Positions 34,323 to 47,105 of a DNA stretch of 64,000 nucleotides are shown piece by piece. The DNA comes from Primulina eburnea (lineage: Eukaryota > Streptophyta > Magnoliopsida > Lamiales > Gesneriaceae), in contig NC_133104.1 of NCBI RefSeq assembly GCF_022965805.1, forward strand, positions 27,524,069-27,588,068, in the 5' to 3' direction. The stretch's first letter is position 1. Each line of letters opens with the position of its first letter. A program made the position numbers and the translations under genes. Below the pieces are notes generated by a model. That model did not search any database and was not told the origin of the DNA. It worked only from the letters and a program-made list of their open reading frames with translations.

Positions 34323-35631
34323 GGCCGATAGTCTCGAAAACGAAACACAAAAGCACAAGAGCTGCTGCTGTATTTTATTGTACATCAGGTTTGGCTTCGG
34401 TTCAGAGGTGCCTTTTGAATTCTTGGTTGGCTTTTAGCCTATGGCCTTGTACTGGACAGTACTTTATTGAGTTAGGAAGGTCATGTTTTTTGCCGTTCGT
34501 GATTTGGTTAAGTTTAGAGGTCGTACAAGAATTTTTACGGTGCGATGTCCCAAAGTGACTCTCGAAAGAGCGTTTCATGATTTTGGCCTCCATGCAAAAT
34601 TTTCGTGTATTACAGCCCTTGGTAATTATTTTCCAATATTTTAGGTGTATTTCAATCTTGACTAAATGGTTGTTCGATGTTGTTTCGGGTTGGTACGGAG
34701 TCATGGTTAAATATTGAGTTTGTTGGGCTTAATAGTCTCGTTTTCGATTTTGAAGCGTTGGTCAAGTTAACTTATTTACATGGTCAAGTGAAGTTATTTG
34801 CATGTTTTTCTTGTTAGAATTAGGTTGCAGTGAGTCTGGGAACGATCCAACCCAATTGGTAAAATAAATCAGGAATTTAATTATATTACGTGCATAAAAT
34901 ATAAAAGTTTATTTTTGAGATATATGCGATCTGTCTTGTGGCCACTTCACACTCATGGGATTGCAGCTTATGGATTATTACTTCATCCGGTGGCTACTGA
35001 CCGGCTCATGTTCATGTATGGGTATGGATATCCAGTCCAAGGGCTGTGATGATCTCTACCGCCCAATATACTGTGGTTTAGTCTGATCAGACGATTCAGT
35101 TCATGTTATGGGCCACTTGCGTAGAACATATTCTCAACAAAAAATTATGATATGCTGTTTCATGACAAGGCTCTATTGAGCAAACATTTCACTTACGATT
35201 TTTCAGTTATGCATGCATTTATAATTATTCATGGCACAACTTTTCACGTTACGCTCTATGATATGATAATTTACGTTACGCCAGATTTTACGATATATTT
35301 ACTTGTTATCCATGATATATGCATGCTGAGTTTTTAGACTCACTAGACTTGATTGTTGTAGGTATTGATGAGGTCGGGACCGAGGGCGGGGACCAGTGAG
35401 CGAGCTTGGGTCGGCAGTAGTAGGAACCCGATGACCTCATTTTCAGCATTTACTATTTTTATTCCAAACCCAGTTTTTATTTTATTGAATTATTTTAAGT
35501 TGTTATTTTGAAAACATTATTTACTTCTGCTGCTACTTTAAACATTGAATCTTTTTATCAGTATATTTTATGAATGAGGCATTTGATTTATTTAAAGAGA
35601 AAATTAAAGAAAAAAATTCCGCAAATTTTCA
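34323..35631 (+). mobile_element. Family B LTR, second copy (B2), 3' part
   Basis: Resumes the LTR split at 31275 and matches the end of LTR B, including CTCACTAGACTTGATTGTTG near 35350. It stops about 30 bases short of the expected LTR end, where family A sequence begins after a dozen unmatched bases (about 35632-35642). Confidence 0.75.
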
Positions 35632-35642
35632 AATACGAAATA

Positions 35643-36399
35643 CGAAATTTTCGTACAACAACAGCTATCAGACGAGTATTGAGATGGCTCCATTCGAAGT
35701 GTTGTACGGAAAGAAATGTCAATCCCCTCTGTATTGGGATGATATCTCTGAAGCTCCTGAGATTGGACCTGATATGATCAGAGATATGACTGAGAAAGTG
35801 AAGCTAATTCAAAAGAAAATGAAGGCAGCTCAGGACAGACAAGCCAAATATGCCAACCTCAGACGAAGACCGTTGGTATTTGAGGCTGGAGACCGAGTAT
35901 TCTTGAAAATTTCACCTTTCAGAGGAACTGTCAGATTTGGCAAGAAAGGGAAATTGTCTCCACGATATGTTGGTCCTTATGAGATTCTCGAGAAGATAGG
36001 AGACCGTGCCTATCGACTCGCTTTGCCGCCTTCATTATCAGGAATACATGATGTTTTTCATGTATCAATGCTGCGAAAGTATCTCCCCGATGATTCTCAC
36101 GTGATTCAACCAGACGAGACTGAGCTGGATGAGACATTGAGTTATGTCGAGAAACCGATCCGGATTATCGATCGTAAAGAAAAACAGCTCAGAACGAAAA
36201 TGATTCCGTTGGTAAAAGTACAATGGACTCGTCATGGTGTTGAAGAAGCTACGTGGGAGACTGAGTCTGATATGAGACAAGAATTCCCAGCATTATTTCA
36301 CTGATGTAAATTTCGAATACATTTCTGTATATACTCCTTGTTGATATGATAGATTGCTTGTGATTTCGAGGACGAAATCGTATCTTAGGGGGGGAGAAA
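35643..36399 (+). pseudogene. Truncated extra copy of family A integrase C-terminus and polypurine tract
   Basis: The frame to TGA at 36302-36304 matches the last 220 or so codons of the polyprotein ending at 42292; I see about three amino-acid differences. It covers the end of the integrase core and the C-terminal domain. The stem-loop (36362-36379) and polypurine tract (36384-36399) follow, then LTR A1. It lacks everything upstream, so it is not a gene. It belongs to a 2751-bp direct repeat (35643-38393 and 41631-44381). Confidence 0.9.
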
Positions 36400-38393
36400 T
36401 GTAATGCCCGGAAATTTAATCCGAGTAATATGTAATTATGGATTTATAATTTGATATGATTACGAAAGGATTACTCGGGACACGAAATGAGATTTTACAT
36501 GAAGGGTGCAATGTTGGACAGAACTGGTGGCGCCCGAGCGGTGAGAAATGACCGCCCGAGCGCCAAAGTCCAATAAGAAAACATCTTGGACAGAAGATGT
36601 GGCGCCCGAGCGGTAGTTTATGACCGCCCGAGCGCCAAAGAGGAAGGGTGAGGACAGAGAGTGCCACGCCCGAGCGGCTCATTATCACCGCCCGAGCGCC
36701 AATGTGTATCTCGGAAGGAGTTGGACAGAGAATGCCGCGCTCGAGCGGTAGATTATTACCGCCCGAGCGCCGACCAAAGTGCATGAAAAATGAACACGTT
36801 TCATTAACCGAGCAAAGGAATATATATATATATATATACGAAAATCCTTCAGAATATTGTTACGAAAGAAAGAAGGAAGCTCGAGAAGGGTTACTGTTTA
36901 TGTGTTGAAAATCCTTACGCCTTTTCGGAGAAATCCGTCCGTCTGAATTGTAAACCGACTTCGGTACTGTAATCCTATCGACGTAGGCTACACTTTGACG
37001 TAAGTTTTGCTACGTTTTGACATGCTTTGAAATTATGATATTGTCAGAATTGAATAGGATTCATATATGATGTTCTTGACATGTTAGACATCATAGAATC
37101 GAAGTCAGGTTAAGAAATAGACTGATTATGAAATTGCTATGATTTTCTGATTATAATCAGTTGATACCGGACAGATTTGGATTATGAATCGATTACAGTT
37201 TATATTGGATATGGGTTATAGATTGTAATTGATAGATGTTGAGATGGTATTGACGGGAATAGTGAAATGATACTGTTATGCCGTTGATTTTGAATTAAAT
37301 TCAGATTGATCAGATTGTTATCGATTTGGGAGGTATATTGATATGAGATTATTGATATTGTGATTACCAGACAGACTGTGAATTCAGGACTTCGACTGAG
37401 CAGGACACCGAGACTGCAACGAAAGGTATAAGTCAATGTGGTATTGGGAGATGGGCTTGAGTCGGTTTAGACTTGGGTTTCCCTAAATCACATACTTTAT
37501 TTTATTGCATGGATATTTGCATTACATTGATTAATGTACTTGTTCTCTTGTATTTAGATGACAGGTATTAGACAAGTTATCTTGTGACAGAAGTGCCGGA
37601 TAGTGGTGGTATCGCCACGGCACATTGCACTATGTCTCAAGATAGGATGCTAGCGATAGAGCTACAGTCCTTGACGGTTAGGTTAGGACACTGGATGTTT
37701 GGTTATATCGAGTAATGGAATATATTACGGAATTCGATATAGGAACACCATATTTGGTTATATCGAGTAAAGGGTATTGGAATTCTTCTATTACGGAATT
37801 CGATATAGGAATACCAGGGCACTGGTTATATCGAGTAATAGAGATTATGGTTCCATCCTTTACGGAATTCGATATAGGAATACCACATCTGGAAACCGGG
37901 ATCCCTAGACTAGGATTGAGTCTAGTCTGAATTATGATTGATGTCGACAGTTTGATTTGATATTGTTTATGTTTCAGATTTTGATACATATTCATGTTAC
38001 CTGATTACATGCTTTATATTGTTTATATGATTGCATGTTTCATTGATTTATACTGGGGATTATATTCTCACCGGTATATCCGGCTGTTGTCTTGTCTGTA
38101 TGTGTACTTGACAACAGGTGGGACAGGTCCAGGGTCGAGGAGATGAAGAGCTAGATCGTGATTAGAGTGGTGGCACCGGACTTGGACTAGATGTAGGGTT
38201 AAACACTTGACTTTAGTTTTAAACCCTAGTTTGAATCAATGTTGAAATACAGGATTTGTATTTTATATACTGATATGTATATATGTTGTATGTCACTACG
38301 TTCCGCATTTTAAAAAAAAATTTAGACCCTGTTTTAATTGATTAATTAGTCCCAATGATGATTACGAACTTGATTAGCGTCCGGGTCCCCACA
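36400..38393 (+). mobile_element. LTR A1 of family A Ty3/gypsy element (1994 bp)
   Basis: Runs from TGTAATGCCCGG to GGGTCCCCACA and is followed by a primer site. It differs from LTR A2 at about eight sites by eye. A TA run at 36822-36838 is the probable TATA region. Three short blocks containing GGTTATATCGAGTAA and GGAATTCGATATAGGAA near 37700-37885 form a second, shorter repeat. Confidence 0.93.
36529..36771 (+). repeat. Four-unit array of paired GCGCCCGAGCGG motifs in U3 of LTR A1
   Basis: Units of about 36 bp lie at 36529-36564, 36601-36636, 36665-36700 and 36734-36771. Each has GCGCCCGAGCGGT and, about 8 bases on, ACCGCCCGAGCGCC, which can pair with two mismatches. GGACAGA precedes each unit. 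The array is duplicated at 42517-42759 in LTR A2. Confidence 0.92.
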
Positions 38394-38398
38394 ACAGG

Positions 38399-38410
38399 TG
38401 GTATCAGAGC
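38399..38410 (+). other. Primer-binding site of family A element
   Basis: TGGTATCAGAGC lies five bases after the end of LTR A1. Confidence 0.92.
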
Positions 38411-38632
38411 GATAGATCCTTGAAATTGAGATAGGAGATAGTGAGCGGGGTAGAATGTGTTTTCTTTCCTGCTTTTGATTGCTAGCATGATTCTTGTTTT
38501 AATACATGTTACCTGACTTATCTGTTATTGATATGGTATTGTGTATTATTGGAATGGATCAGCTGTAAGATGATCCAGGGAGGCTTGAAATAGGATTATT
38601 GTTGGAACTGCTAACCCTTTTGGTTATCAGAT

Positions 38633-39712
38633 ATGCTTCCGAGGAGAATGCCAGAACAGGGGAGTACCTCGAATCCTCCCATGGATGTGACACCTACAGC
38701 AATGGAGAAATTGCTGAAACGGTTTCAGTCATTTCATCCACCGACTTTGAAAGGAACGGAAAACTCCGTGGAATGTGAAAGTTGGTTGGACGATATTGAA
38801 TCACTGTTTGACTCGTTGGAGCATACGGAGGAAAAGAGGGCAAAACTGATAATACACCAATTGCATGACGTTGCTAAACATTGGTGGATCACGACGAAAC
38901 GGGCATTGGAACAACGAGGTACGGCCATTACCTGGAATGTGTTTAAGACTGAATTTTATCTGCGGTTCTTCCCAGTATCGTATAGGAAGGACAAGGGAGC
39001 CGAATTTGCAAACTTGAAACAGGGCCAATTAAACATTGAGGACTACGTGGCTAAGTTCTCTACACTACTTCGATTCGCTCCCCATGTCGCTGAGCATGAT
39101 GAGGCCGTTGCAGACCAGTTCATAAATGGCCTGAATCCAGAAATCTTTACCCTGGTGAATACCGGAAGGCCAAATAATTTCACCGATGCCTTGAATAGAG
39201 CCAAGGGAGCCGAAGCAGGACTGATGAGACAGAGAGAGGCTTCTTTTGTGCTTCCAGTACAGGGACAGCAACAACCAGCTCCTCGATTTGAAAGCGGCAG
39301 TGGTAGTGGGAAGAAGGACTTCTTGAAGGCCAGAGGAAAGCAATTCAAGAAATCAGGAACTAGCTCGTCCAGTTCGAGTGGCTCTAGACAGACTGGTCAG
39401 AGCCAAAGTTATACTGGACCATACTGTGGTACTTGTGGAGGGAGACATTCCACAGATCAGTGCCGAGGAGTAGTTGGCAGCTGTCGTATCTGTAGACAGC
39501 AGGGACACTTTGCTCGAGTGTGCCCACAGAGGAGTACCCAGGGATCCCAGGCAGCTGAGTCATCTGGATCAGCAATTCAGACAGGTAGACGACCCTCAGC
39601 TGTCCATAATTTTCAGCCAGCACCGTCTACTCAGTCACAGCAGAGGCCCGGAGGAAGCCAGAGCTGCGAGCCAGCCTCCGAGACAGCAGGCCAGAGTGTT
39701 TGCCCTGACTGA
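38633..39712 (+). pseudogene. Family A gag (359 codons, frameshifted at the end)
   Basis: A retrotransposon gag capsid domain (about residues 30-200) is followed by a Ser-rich linker and two zinc knuckles (residues 265-297). Near 39650 the frame is lost; the continuation (QQARVFALTEEQ and on) is in another frame to about 39752. Gag would form the virus-like particle and could still be made almost complete, so this element may be mobilised by a helper. Confidence 0.88.
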
Positions 39713-39752
39713 GGAGCAGGCACAGGATGCACCTGATGATGTAGTTGCAGGG

Positions 39753-41233
39753 TTCATCTGTATATTCCAAGATCGATCTGAGATCGGGATACCATCAACT
39801 GAGAGTCAGGGACTCTGATATCTCAAAGACTGCATTTAGAACCAGGTATGGACACTATGAATTTATTGTCATGTCCATTTGGATTGACGAATGCACCAGC
39901 GGTATTTATGGGATTGATGAACCGCGTCTTTCAGAAATATTTGGATGATTTTGTTATCATATTCATTGATGATATATTGATTTATTCGAAGAATATGATT
40001 GAACATGCTAATCATCTGAGGACTGTGTTGAGAATTTTGAGGGCTGAGAAATTGTATGCTAAATTGTCGAAATGCGAGTTCTGGTTGAAACAGGTGATAT
40101 TTTTGGGACATATTATATCCGGAGATGGTATATCAGTTGATCCCAGTAAGGTTGAGGCAGTGATTTCTTGGCCAAGACCGACATCTGTACCAGAAATTCG
40201 TAGTTTTATGGGTTTGGCGGGGTATTATCGCCGCTTTATTCAAGATTTCTCGAGTATTGCCAAACCAATTACTCAGCTAACTCAGAAAAATGCTCCATTT
40301 GTCTGGTCTGAGGAATGTGAGACCAGTTTTCTTGAGCTAAAGAAGAGATTGACCAGTGCTCCTGTGTTGACGATTCCTTCAAGCACTGGTGTATTTGTTG
40401 TTTACTGCGATGCATCTCACCGAGGATTGGGTTGTGTATTGATGCAACGGGGGCATGTGATTGCTTATGCCTCGAGACAGCTGAAATCCCATGAAACTCG
40501 ATATCCAATTCATGATCTTGAATTGGCAGCTATAGTCTTTGCATTAAAGATATGGCGACATTATCTGTACGGGGAGAAATTCGAAATTTATTCTGATCAT
40601 AAAAGCTTGAAATATCTGTTTTCCCAATCAGAGTTGAATATGAGACAGCGAAGATGGCTGGATTTATTGAAAGACTTTGATTGTGAGATTAAATACTATC
40701 CAGGGAAATCCAACGCAGCAGCAGATGCGTTGAGTCGAAAGGTATGTGCACTATCCTTATCGACGATAGGTGTTTCGAATTTGATTGAAGACTGCTGTTT
40801 GTCTGGATTAGTATTTGAGACAGATCAGAGACCAATGAGATTATATACTATTCAAGCGGAACCAGAGCTGATTTTGAAAATTAAAGCGGCTCAAAGAGTT
40901 GATCAGAATGTGCAGAAATCGATTGCTTTGGTCAAAGCTGGACATCGGTCAGAATATCAGGTCCAAAATGGTACTTTGTATGTGAATAATCGTCTTGTTG
41001 TACCGAATGTTTCGGAGTTGAGACAGCGAATACTGACAGAAGCACACAACAGTCGATTTAGCATTCATCCTGGTGGCAGGAAAATGTATAATGATTTGAA
41101 GACACAATATTGGTGGAAACAAATGAAAGCAGACATTGCTACATTTGTATCAAAGTGTCTGAATTGCCAACAGGTGAAGGCTGAACGAAAGAAACCAGGA
41201 GGATTGTTACAGAGTTTGTCTATTCCTGAATGA
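39753..41233 (+). pseudogene. Family A RT-RNase H, protease and RT N-terminus deleted, frameshifted
   Basis: The sequence jumps at 39748-39752 from the gag end to RT codons [13 protein letters not shown]. Compared with element D, about 275 codons are gone, including the protease. An extra T near 39870 shifts the frame just before PFGLTNAP. From 39848 the frame is open through YIDD-type FIDDIL, RNase H and the integrase zinc finger to TGA 41231-41233, which replaces a Trp codon in the PEWKWD motif. The reverse transcriptase is therefore defective. Confidence 0.92.
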
Positions 41234-42292
41234 AAATGGGATCATATTTCCATGGATTTTGTGACACAATTACCGAGATCCTCCCGAGGTTATGATGCGA
41301 TTTGGGTCGTGATTGATCGATTGACCAAATCGGCATGTTTCATTCCATACAAGATGACCTACAGATACGATCAGATGGCCGATATCTACGTCAAGGAAGT
41401 TGTAAGACTGCACGGAGTGCCGAAGTCGATTGTTTCAGACCGTGACCCTCGGTTTACATCGCACTTCTGGCAGAGTCTGCAGCAAGCTCTTGGTACGAAG
41501 TTACATCTTAGTACCGCATATCATCCACAAACTGACGGACAGTCAGAGCGTACGATCCAGACATTGGAAGATATGCTGAGAGCAATAGTGCTGAATTTTA
41601 GCACTAATTGGCAAGATGCACTGCCACTTTGTGAATTTTCGTACAACAACAGCTATCAGACGAGTATTGAGATGGCTCCATTCGAAGTGTTGTACGGAAA
41701 GAAATGTCGATCCCCTCTGTATTGGGATGATATCTCTGAAGCTCCTGAGATTGGACCTGATATGATCAGAGATATGACTGAGAAAGTGAAGCTAATTCAA
41801 AAGAAAATGAAGGCAGCTCAGGACAGACAAGACAAATATGCCAACCTCAGACGAAGACCGTTGGTATTTGAGGCTGGAGACCGAGTATTCTTGAAAATTT
41901 CACCTTTCAGAGGAACTGTCAGATTTGGCAAGAAAGGGAAATTGTCTCCACGATATGTTGGTCCTTATGAGATTCTCGAGAAGATAGGAGACCGTGCCTA
42001 TCGACTCGCTTTGCCGCCTTCATTATCAGGAATACATGATGTTTTTCATGTATCAATGCTGCGAAAGTATCTCCCCGATGATTCTCACGTGATTCAACCA
42101 GACGAGACTGAGCTGGATGAGACATTGAGTTATGTCGAGAAACCGATCCGGATTATCGATCGTAAAGAAAAACAGCTCAGAACGAAAATGATTCCGTTGG
42201 TAAAAGTACAATGGACTCGTCATGGTGTTGAAGAAGCTACGTGGGATACTGAGTCTGATATGAGACAAGAATTCCCAGCATTATTTCACTGA
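41234..42292 (+). pseudogene. Family A integrase core and C-terminal domain
   Basis: Following the TGA, the same polyprotein continues with [16 protein letters not shown] and a DGQSERTIQ block, which hold the three catalytic acids of a DDE integrase, and the chromodomain-like tail ending in FPALFH. It reads cleanly to TGA 42290-42292. It is cut off from gag-pol by the stop at 41231. The stem-loop (42350-42367) and polypurine tract (about 42372-42387) follow. Confidence 0.92.
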
Positions 42293-42387
42293 TGTAAATT
42301 TCGAATACATTTCTGTATATACTCCTTGTTGATATGATAGATTGCTTGTGATTTCGAGGACGAAATCGTATCTTAGGGGGGGAGAAA

Positions 42388-44381
42388 TGTAATGCCCGGA
42401 AATTTAATCCGAGTAATATGTAATTATGGATTTATAATTTGATATGATTACGAAAGGATTACTCGGGACACGAAATGAGATTTTACATGAAGGGTGCAAT
42501 GTTGGACAGAACTGGTGGCGCCCGAGCGGTGAGAAATGACCGCCCGAGCGCCAAAGTCCAATAAGAAAACATCTTGGACAGAAGATGTGGCGCCCGAGCG
42601 GTAGTTTATGACCGCCCGAGCGCCAAAGAGGAAGGGTGAGGACAGAGAGTGCCACGCCCGAGCGGCTCATTATCACCGCCCGAGCGCCAATGTGTATCTC
42701 GGAAGGAGTTGGACAGAGAATGCCGCGCTCGAGCGGTAGATTATTACCGCCCGAGCGCCGACCAAAGTGCATGAAAAATGAACACGTTTCATTAACCGAG
42801 CAAAGGAATATATATATATATATATACGAAAATCCTTCAGAATATTGTTACGAAAGAAAGAAGGAAGCTCGAGAAGGGTTACTGTTTATGTGTTGAAAAT
42901 CCTTACGCCTTTTCGGAGAAATCCGTCCGTCTGAATTGTAAACCGACTTCGGTACTGTAATCCTATCGACGTAGGCTACACTTTGACGTAAGTTTTGCTA
43001 CGTTTTGACATGCTTTGAAATTATGATATTGTCAGAATTGAATAGGATTCATATATGATGTTCTTGACATGTTAGACATCATAGAATCGAAGTCAGGTTA
43101 AGAAATAGACTGATTATGGAATTGCTATGATTTTATGATTATAATCAGTTGATACCGAACAGATTTGGATTATGAATCGATTACAGTTTATATTGGATAT
43201 GGGTTATAGATTGTAATTGATAGATGTTGAGATGGTATTGACGGGAATAGTGAAATGATACTGTTATGCCGTTGATTTTGAATTAAATTCAGATTGATCA
43301 GATTGTTATCGATTTGGGAGGTATATTGATATGAGATTATTGATATTGTGATTACCAGACAGACTGTGAATTCAGGACTTCGACTGAGCAGGACACCGAG
43401 ACTGCAACGAAAGGTATAAGTCAATGTGGTATTGGGAGATGGACTTGAGTCGGTTTAGACTTGGGTTTCCCTAAATCACATACTTTATTTTATTGCATGG
43501 ATATTTGCATTACATTGATTAATGTACTTGTTCTCTTGTATTTAGATGACAGGTATTAGACAAGTTATCTTGTGACAGAAGTGCCGGATAGTGGTGGTAT
43601 CGCCACGGCACATTGCACTATGTCTCAAGATAGGATGCTAGCGATAGAGCTACAGTCCTTGACGGTTAGGTTAGGACACTGGATGTTTGGTTATATCGAG
43701 TAATGGAATATATTACGGAATTCGATATAGGAACACCATATTTGGTTATATCGAGTAAAGGGTATTGGAATTCTTCTATTACGGAATTCGATATAGGAAT
43801 ACCAGGGCACTGGTTATATCGAGTAATAGAGATTATGGTTCCATCCTTTACGGAATTCGATATAGGAATACCACATCTGGAAACCGAGATCCCTAGACTA
43901 GGATTGAGTCTAGTCTGAATTATGATTGATGTCGACAGTTTGATTTGATATTGTTTATGTTTCAGATTTTGATACATATTTATGTTACCTGATTACATGC
44001 TTTATATTGTTTATATGATTGCATGTTTCATTGATTTATACTGGGGATTATATTCTCACCGGTATATCCGGCTGTTGTCTTGTCTGTATGTGTACTTGAC
44101 AACAGGTGGGACAGGTCCAGGGTCGAGGAGATGAAGAGCTAGATCGTGATTAGAGTGGTGGCACCGGACTTGGACTAGATGTAGGGTTAAACACTTGACT
44201 TTAGTTTTAAACCCTAGTTTGAATAAATGTTGAAATACAGGATTTGTATTTTATATACTGATATGTATATATGTTGTATGTCACTACGTTCCGCATTTTA
44301 AAAAAAAATTTAGACCCTGTTTTAATTGATTAATTAGTCCCAATGATGATTACGAACTTGATTAGCGTTCGGGTCCCCACA
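42388..44381 (+). mobile_element. LTR A2 of family A Ty3/gypsy element (1994 bp)
   Basis: Same ends, length and U3 array as LTR A1. It joins family C LTR sequence at 44382. With the extra 3' end at 35643, the local order is internal end, LTR, internal, LTR, so a normal target duplication cannot be tested. Confidence 0.93.
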
Positions 44382-45800
44382 GTTGGTAGAGCTCCACTCT
44401 TGGAATTGGGTCTTTGCGATTATGGAAGGGTCCTTAGATGCAAGGGTGAGGCCGGATGTGGTGCAGCAAGGAGGACTGATTGGCTAGGGGCTTGTAGGGC
44501 TAGAGCGTGTGGTAATTCAAGGGAAAAGGGAAAGGGGCTGCGTGGGCTGATTTCTTGGCAAGGTTAGGGGCTAGTGAGGGTCTTAGCCACGATCCACGGT
44601 GGTCCATAGGCGGCTGGATGGTCCAGGAAGGGGAGGTGCACGACTACGACTCTTTCTAGCCATGCGCGTGAGGATCCGAGTGGATGGTACATGTTCTTGT
44701 TCATGGGCTGTAGATCTGGCCTAGAAAGGATCTAAGGGCTCGTTCAAGGCCCTAGGAGGGTTAGCCAAGGTCTGGTTGGGTCGGATAAAGGCTAGGAGCG
44801 AAGGGGGCGCATGGACTTTTATGTTAGGGTTTCAAGGGCAAAAAAGTCATTTTACACCTGAAAAATGTTAGACGTCTTGGCACTGCCCTGAATGCTGTAA
44901 TAAATGTTAAAATATGTATTTTAAATATTTATGGAATTTTATGATGAAATTTTAATGTTAAAAAACATGTTGCGTGCTTGGTTTAAAAGAAAAATGATTT
45001 CTATATGCATGAATTTTCATAAGTGATGGAAATATGAAAAGTTGAAGGAGGTGATTTGAATGTGACTAATTCAATGATACGATGATATGTAAGGACAAGA
45101 CTTAGTTGATGGGTGAGATGGTCGCTGATGTTCCCGCCGCCCGGTACCGTGGTTATATGTAGATGGATCTATCGAACTACAACTGATACGAAATTCACAA
45201 TTGAGGATCTGAATTCAATAAAAAGGGAAAAATATACGTATATAATGAAAAGGAAAAACTATACGATGAAAGGAAATTTGTTTAAGTTTATGTTCATGAA
45301 AAATTATTTTATTACAAGTATTTTCACTGTTGCTTGTGAATGCATATGTATTACTTGCTATCATGGTTAAGGTTTGCTGAGTCAATTGACTAACTAGGTG
45401 TGATAGATCCAGGTGAGCTTGATATTAATGGAGGACTTGATGGTTGAACTATCTGGACTGAATGTGGACACAACCCGAGGACCATCGCTAGTTTTCCGCA
45501 AATAAAACTATGTTTATGAATTATGATTACTTAAAGATTTTTATGACTTTTGATACTTTTGAGAGGTTTTGAGAGAATGTTAGAGTTAAGTTTATTTTTT
45601 AAATAATGTGAGTTTAGGTTGGTTGACGTTTTACGATTTTATGCTTTGAATTACTTTCTTTTGGGATTTCAAGTAATAGTATGTTGGTTGGTATTTTAAT
45701 AGCAAAACTATTTATACATATATGCATAGTATTTCGGCCGAGAGTAGTAGAATTTTTTTTTCTAGTATATTTTAAAGAAAAACGAGTAGTAGACGTTTCA
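44382..45800 (+). mobile_element. 5' LTR of element C1, 5'-truncated
   Basis: Aligns with the second half of the solo C LTR (for example GGTGCCCTAAATGCTG at 33118 with GGCACTGCCCTGAATGCTG at 44879). It keeps the GTCGCTGATG block (45121) and ends AGACGTTTCA at 45800, two bases before a primer site. The palindrome here reads GAGTCAATTGACTA (45379-45392). Confidence 0.82.
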
Positions 45801-45802
45801 GT

Positions 45803-45814
45803 TGGTATCAGAGC
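45803..45814 (+). other. Primer-binding site of element C1
   Basis: TGGTATCAGAGC two bases after the LTR end. Confidence 0.92.
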
Positions 45815-46094
45815 AATGTTCCTGCAAAGGATTGTTCCACCGCCAGTTCCGGAAAGCTCAGTCGTCAAGCCTCAAGTCTGTAAGTTTAATTGATTTACAT
45901 GATTTTTATGATGGTACCTACATGTTTATATGGTTTATACGTTTACGCTGCATGTTTAAAAGCTTTTTGATGTTAAATGTTATTCATGCTTAAATTTGAT
46001 CCAAAAGAGATTAGTATATGCTGCATGATTAAAAACTTAGATTTAAATGCATGGTTTTTACGTTAGAAATTTGGAAAACGTTCCTATATAATAA

Positions 46095-47105
46095 ATACCT
46101 CCTAGATGCGCACCTATTACCGATAGGCAAGCCGAGAACACTTAGGATCATCAAGGGAATGCACCCCCACCTCCTAATGGGGATGCTACACGTGCTCTAG
46201 ATGGCATGACACGTTTCTTTGAGCAGTAGTTTCAGCAGGCTTCGAGGCCACAGCTCGACGTTTATGATCCGTTTCGGAGGTTAGGTCCGAAGGAATTTTC
46301 TGGTACCACCGATCTCTTTGCTGCTGAGGGTTGGATTCGATCACTTGAGGTGCACTTTCTTTATCTAAATATGATAGACGCTGACCGAGTTAGTTGTGCT
46401 ACTTATATGCTTTGAGATGATGCTTCTCTTTGGTGGGAAGGAGCTGAACATGGTGTCAATCTTGCCACACTCACTTGGGTGCAATTCAAGAACATTTTCT
46501 ACGAGAAGTCTTTTACTGTTGACGTCTCAGGACGCTTGAAGAGGAAATTTATGACTCTCCGTCATGGAGACATGACTGTGGCTGAGTTTGTTAGAAGATT
46601 TAATAGGGGTTGCCACTTTGTACCCTTTATTGCTAGGGATGCTGCTGAGAAATTAAGGCACTTTATGGATGGCCTTCGAACTACCATACGCCCGCTGCTG
46701 CCACTGACTGTACATTCCAAGCTGAGCAAGCCTTGAAAGATATTGATTTTGAGATGCAGCGCAAGAGGCAGCAGCACGAGCAGAGCTCTCATCCAGTCAA
46801 GATGCAATTCATGGGACCTCCGAAAGTTCATGGGAAACAAAAGCTCCAAGGACAATGGAAGAATATGGGACAGCAGAAGCCACCACTTCCTGGAACACCA
46901 AAACCTGAAGAGAGGCCATTATGCAAAGAATGAAATTGCTTAAACTACGGCAAGTGCACGTGGGGATCATATAGGTGCTTCATATGCAAGGAAGAGGGAT
47001 ATAAAACTTCTGATTGCCCGAAGAAGAGAAGACCAACAGTGCGCAGACCTTATGTGATGCATGCTGAAAAAGCTGAGGAGGAGCCAGACATGACTCTAAT
47101 CACTG
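46095..47105 (+). pseudogene. Decayed Tekay-type gag of element C1
   Basis: The start codon has become ATA (46095). In-frame stops occur after about 16, 45 and 105 codons (TAG, TAG, TGA), and a frameshift follows near 46700. The capsid region and one CX2CX4HX4C-like knuckle (about 46978-47020, CFICKEEGYKTSDC, with Tyr-Lys where Gly-His is expected) are still readable. It is non-functional. Confidence 0.85.

Noticed and set aside
36529..36771. CRISPR-like array (regular repeats with unique spacers)
   Set aside because: The spacing is superficially regular, but the units are paired motifs inside a plant retrotransposon LTR, and the genome is eukaryotic.
37678..37995. ORFs of 71-105 codons in LTR A1 (and their copies in A2)
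   Set aside because: They arise from three tandem GGAATTCGATATAGGAA blocks and are identical only because the LTRs are duplicated.
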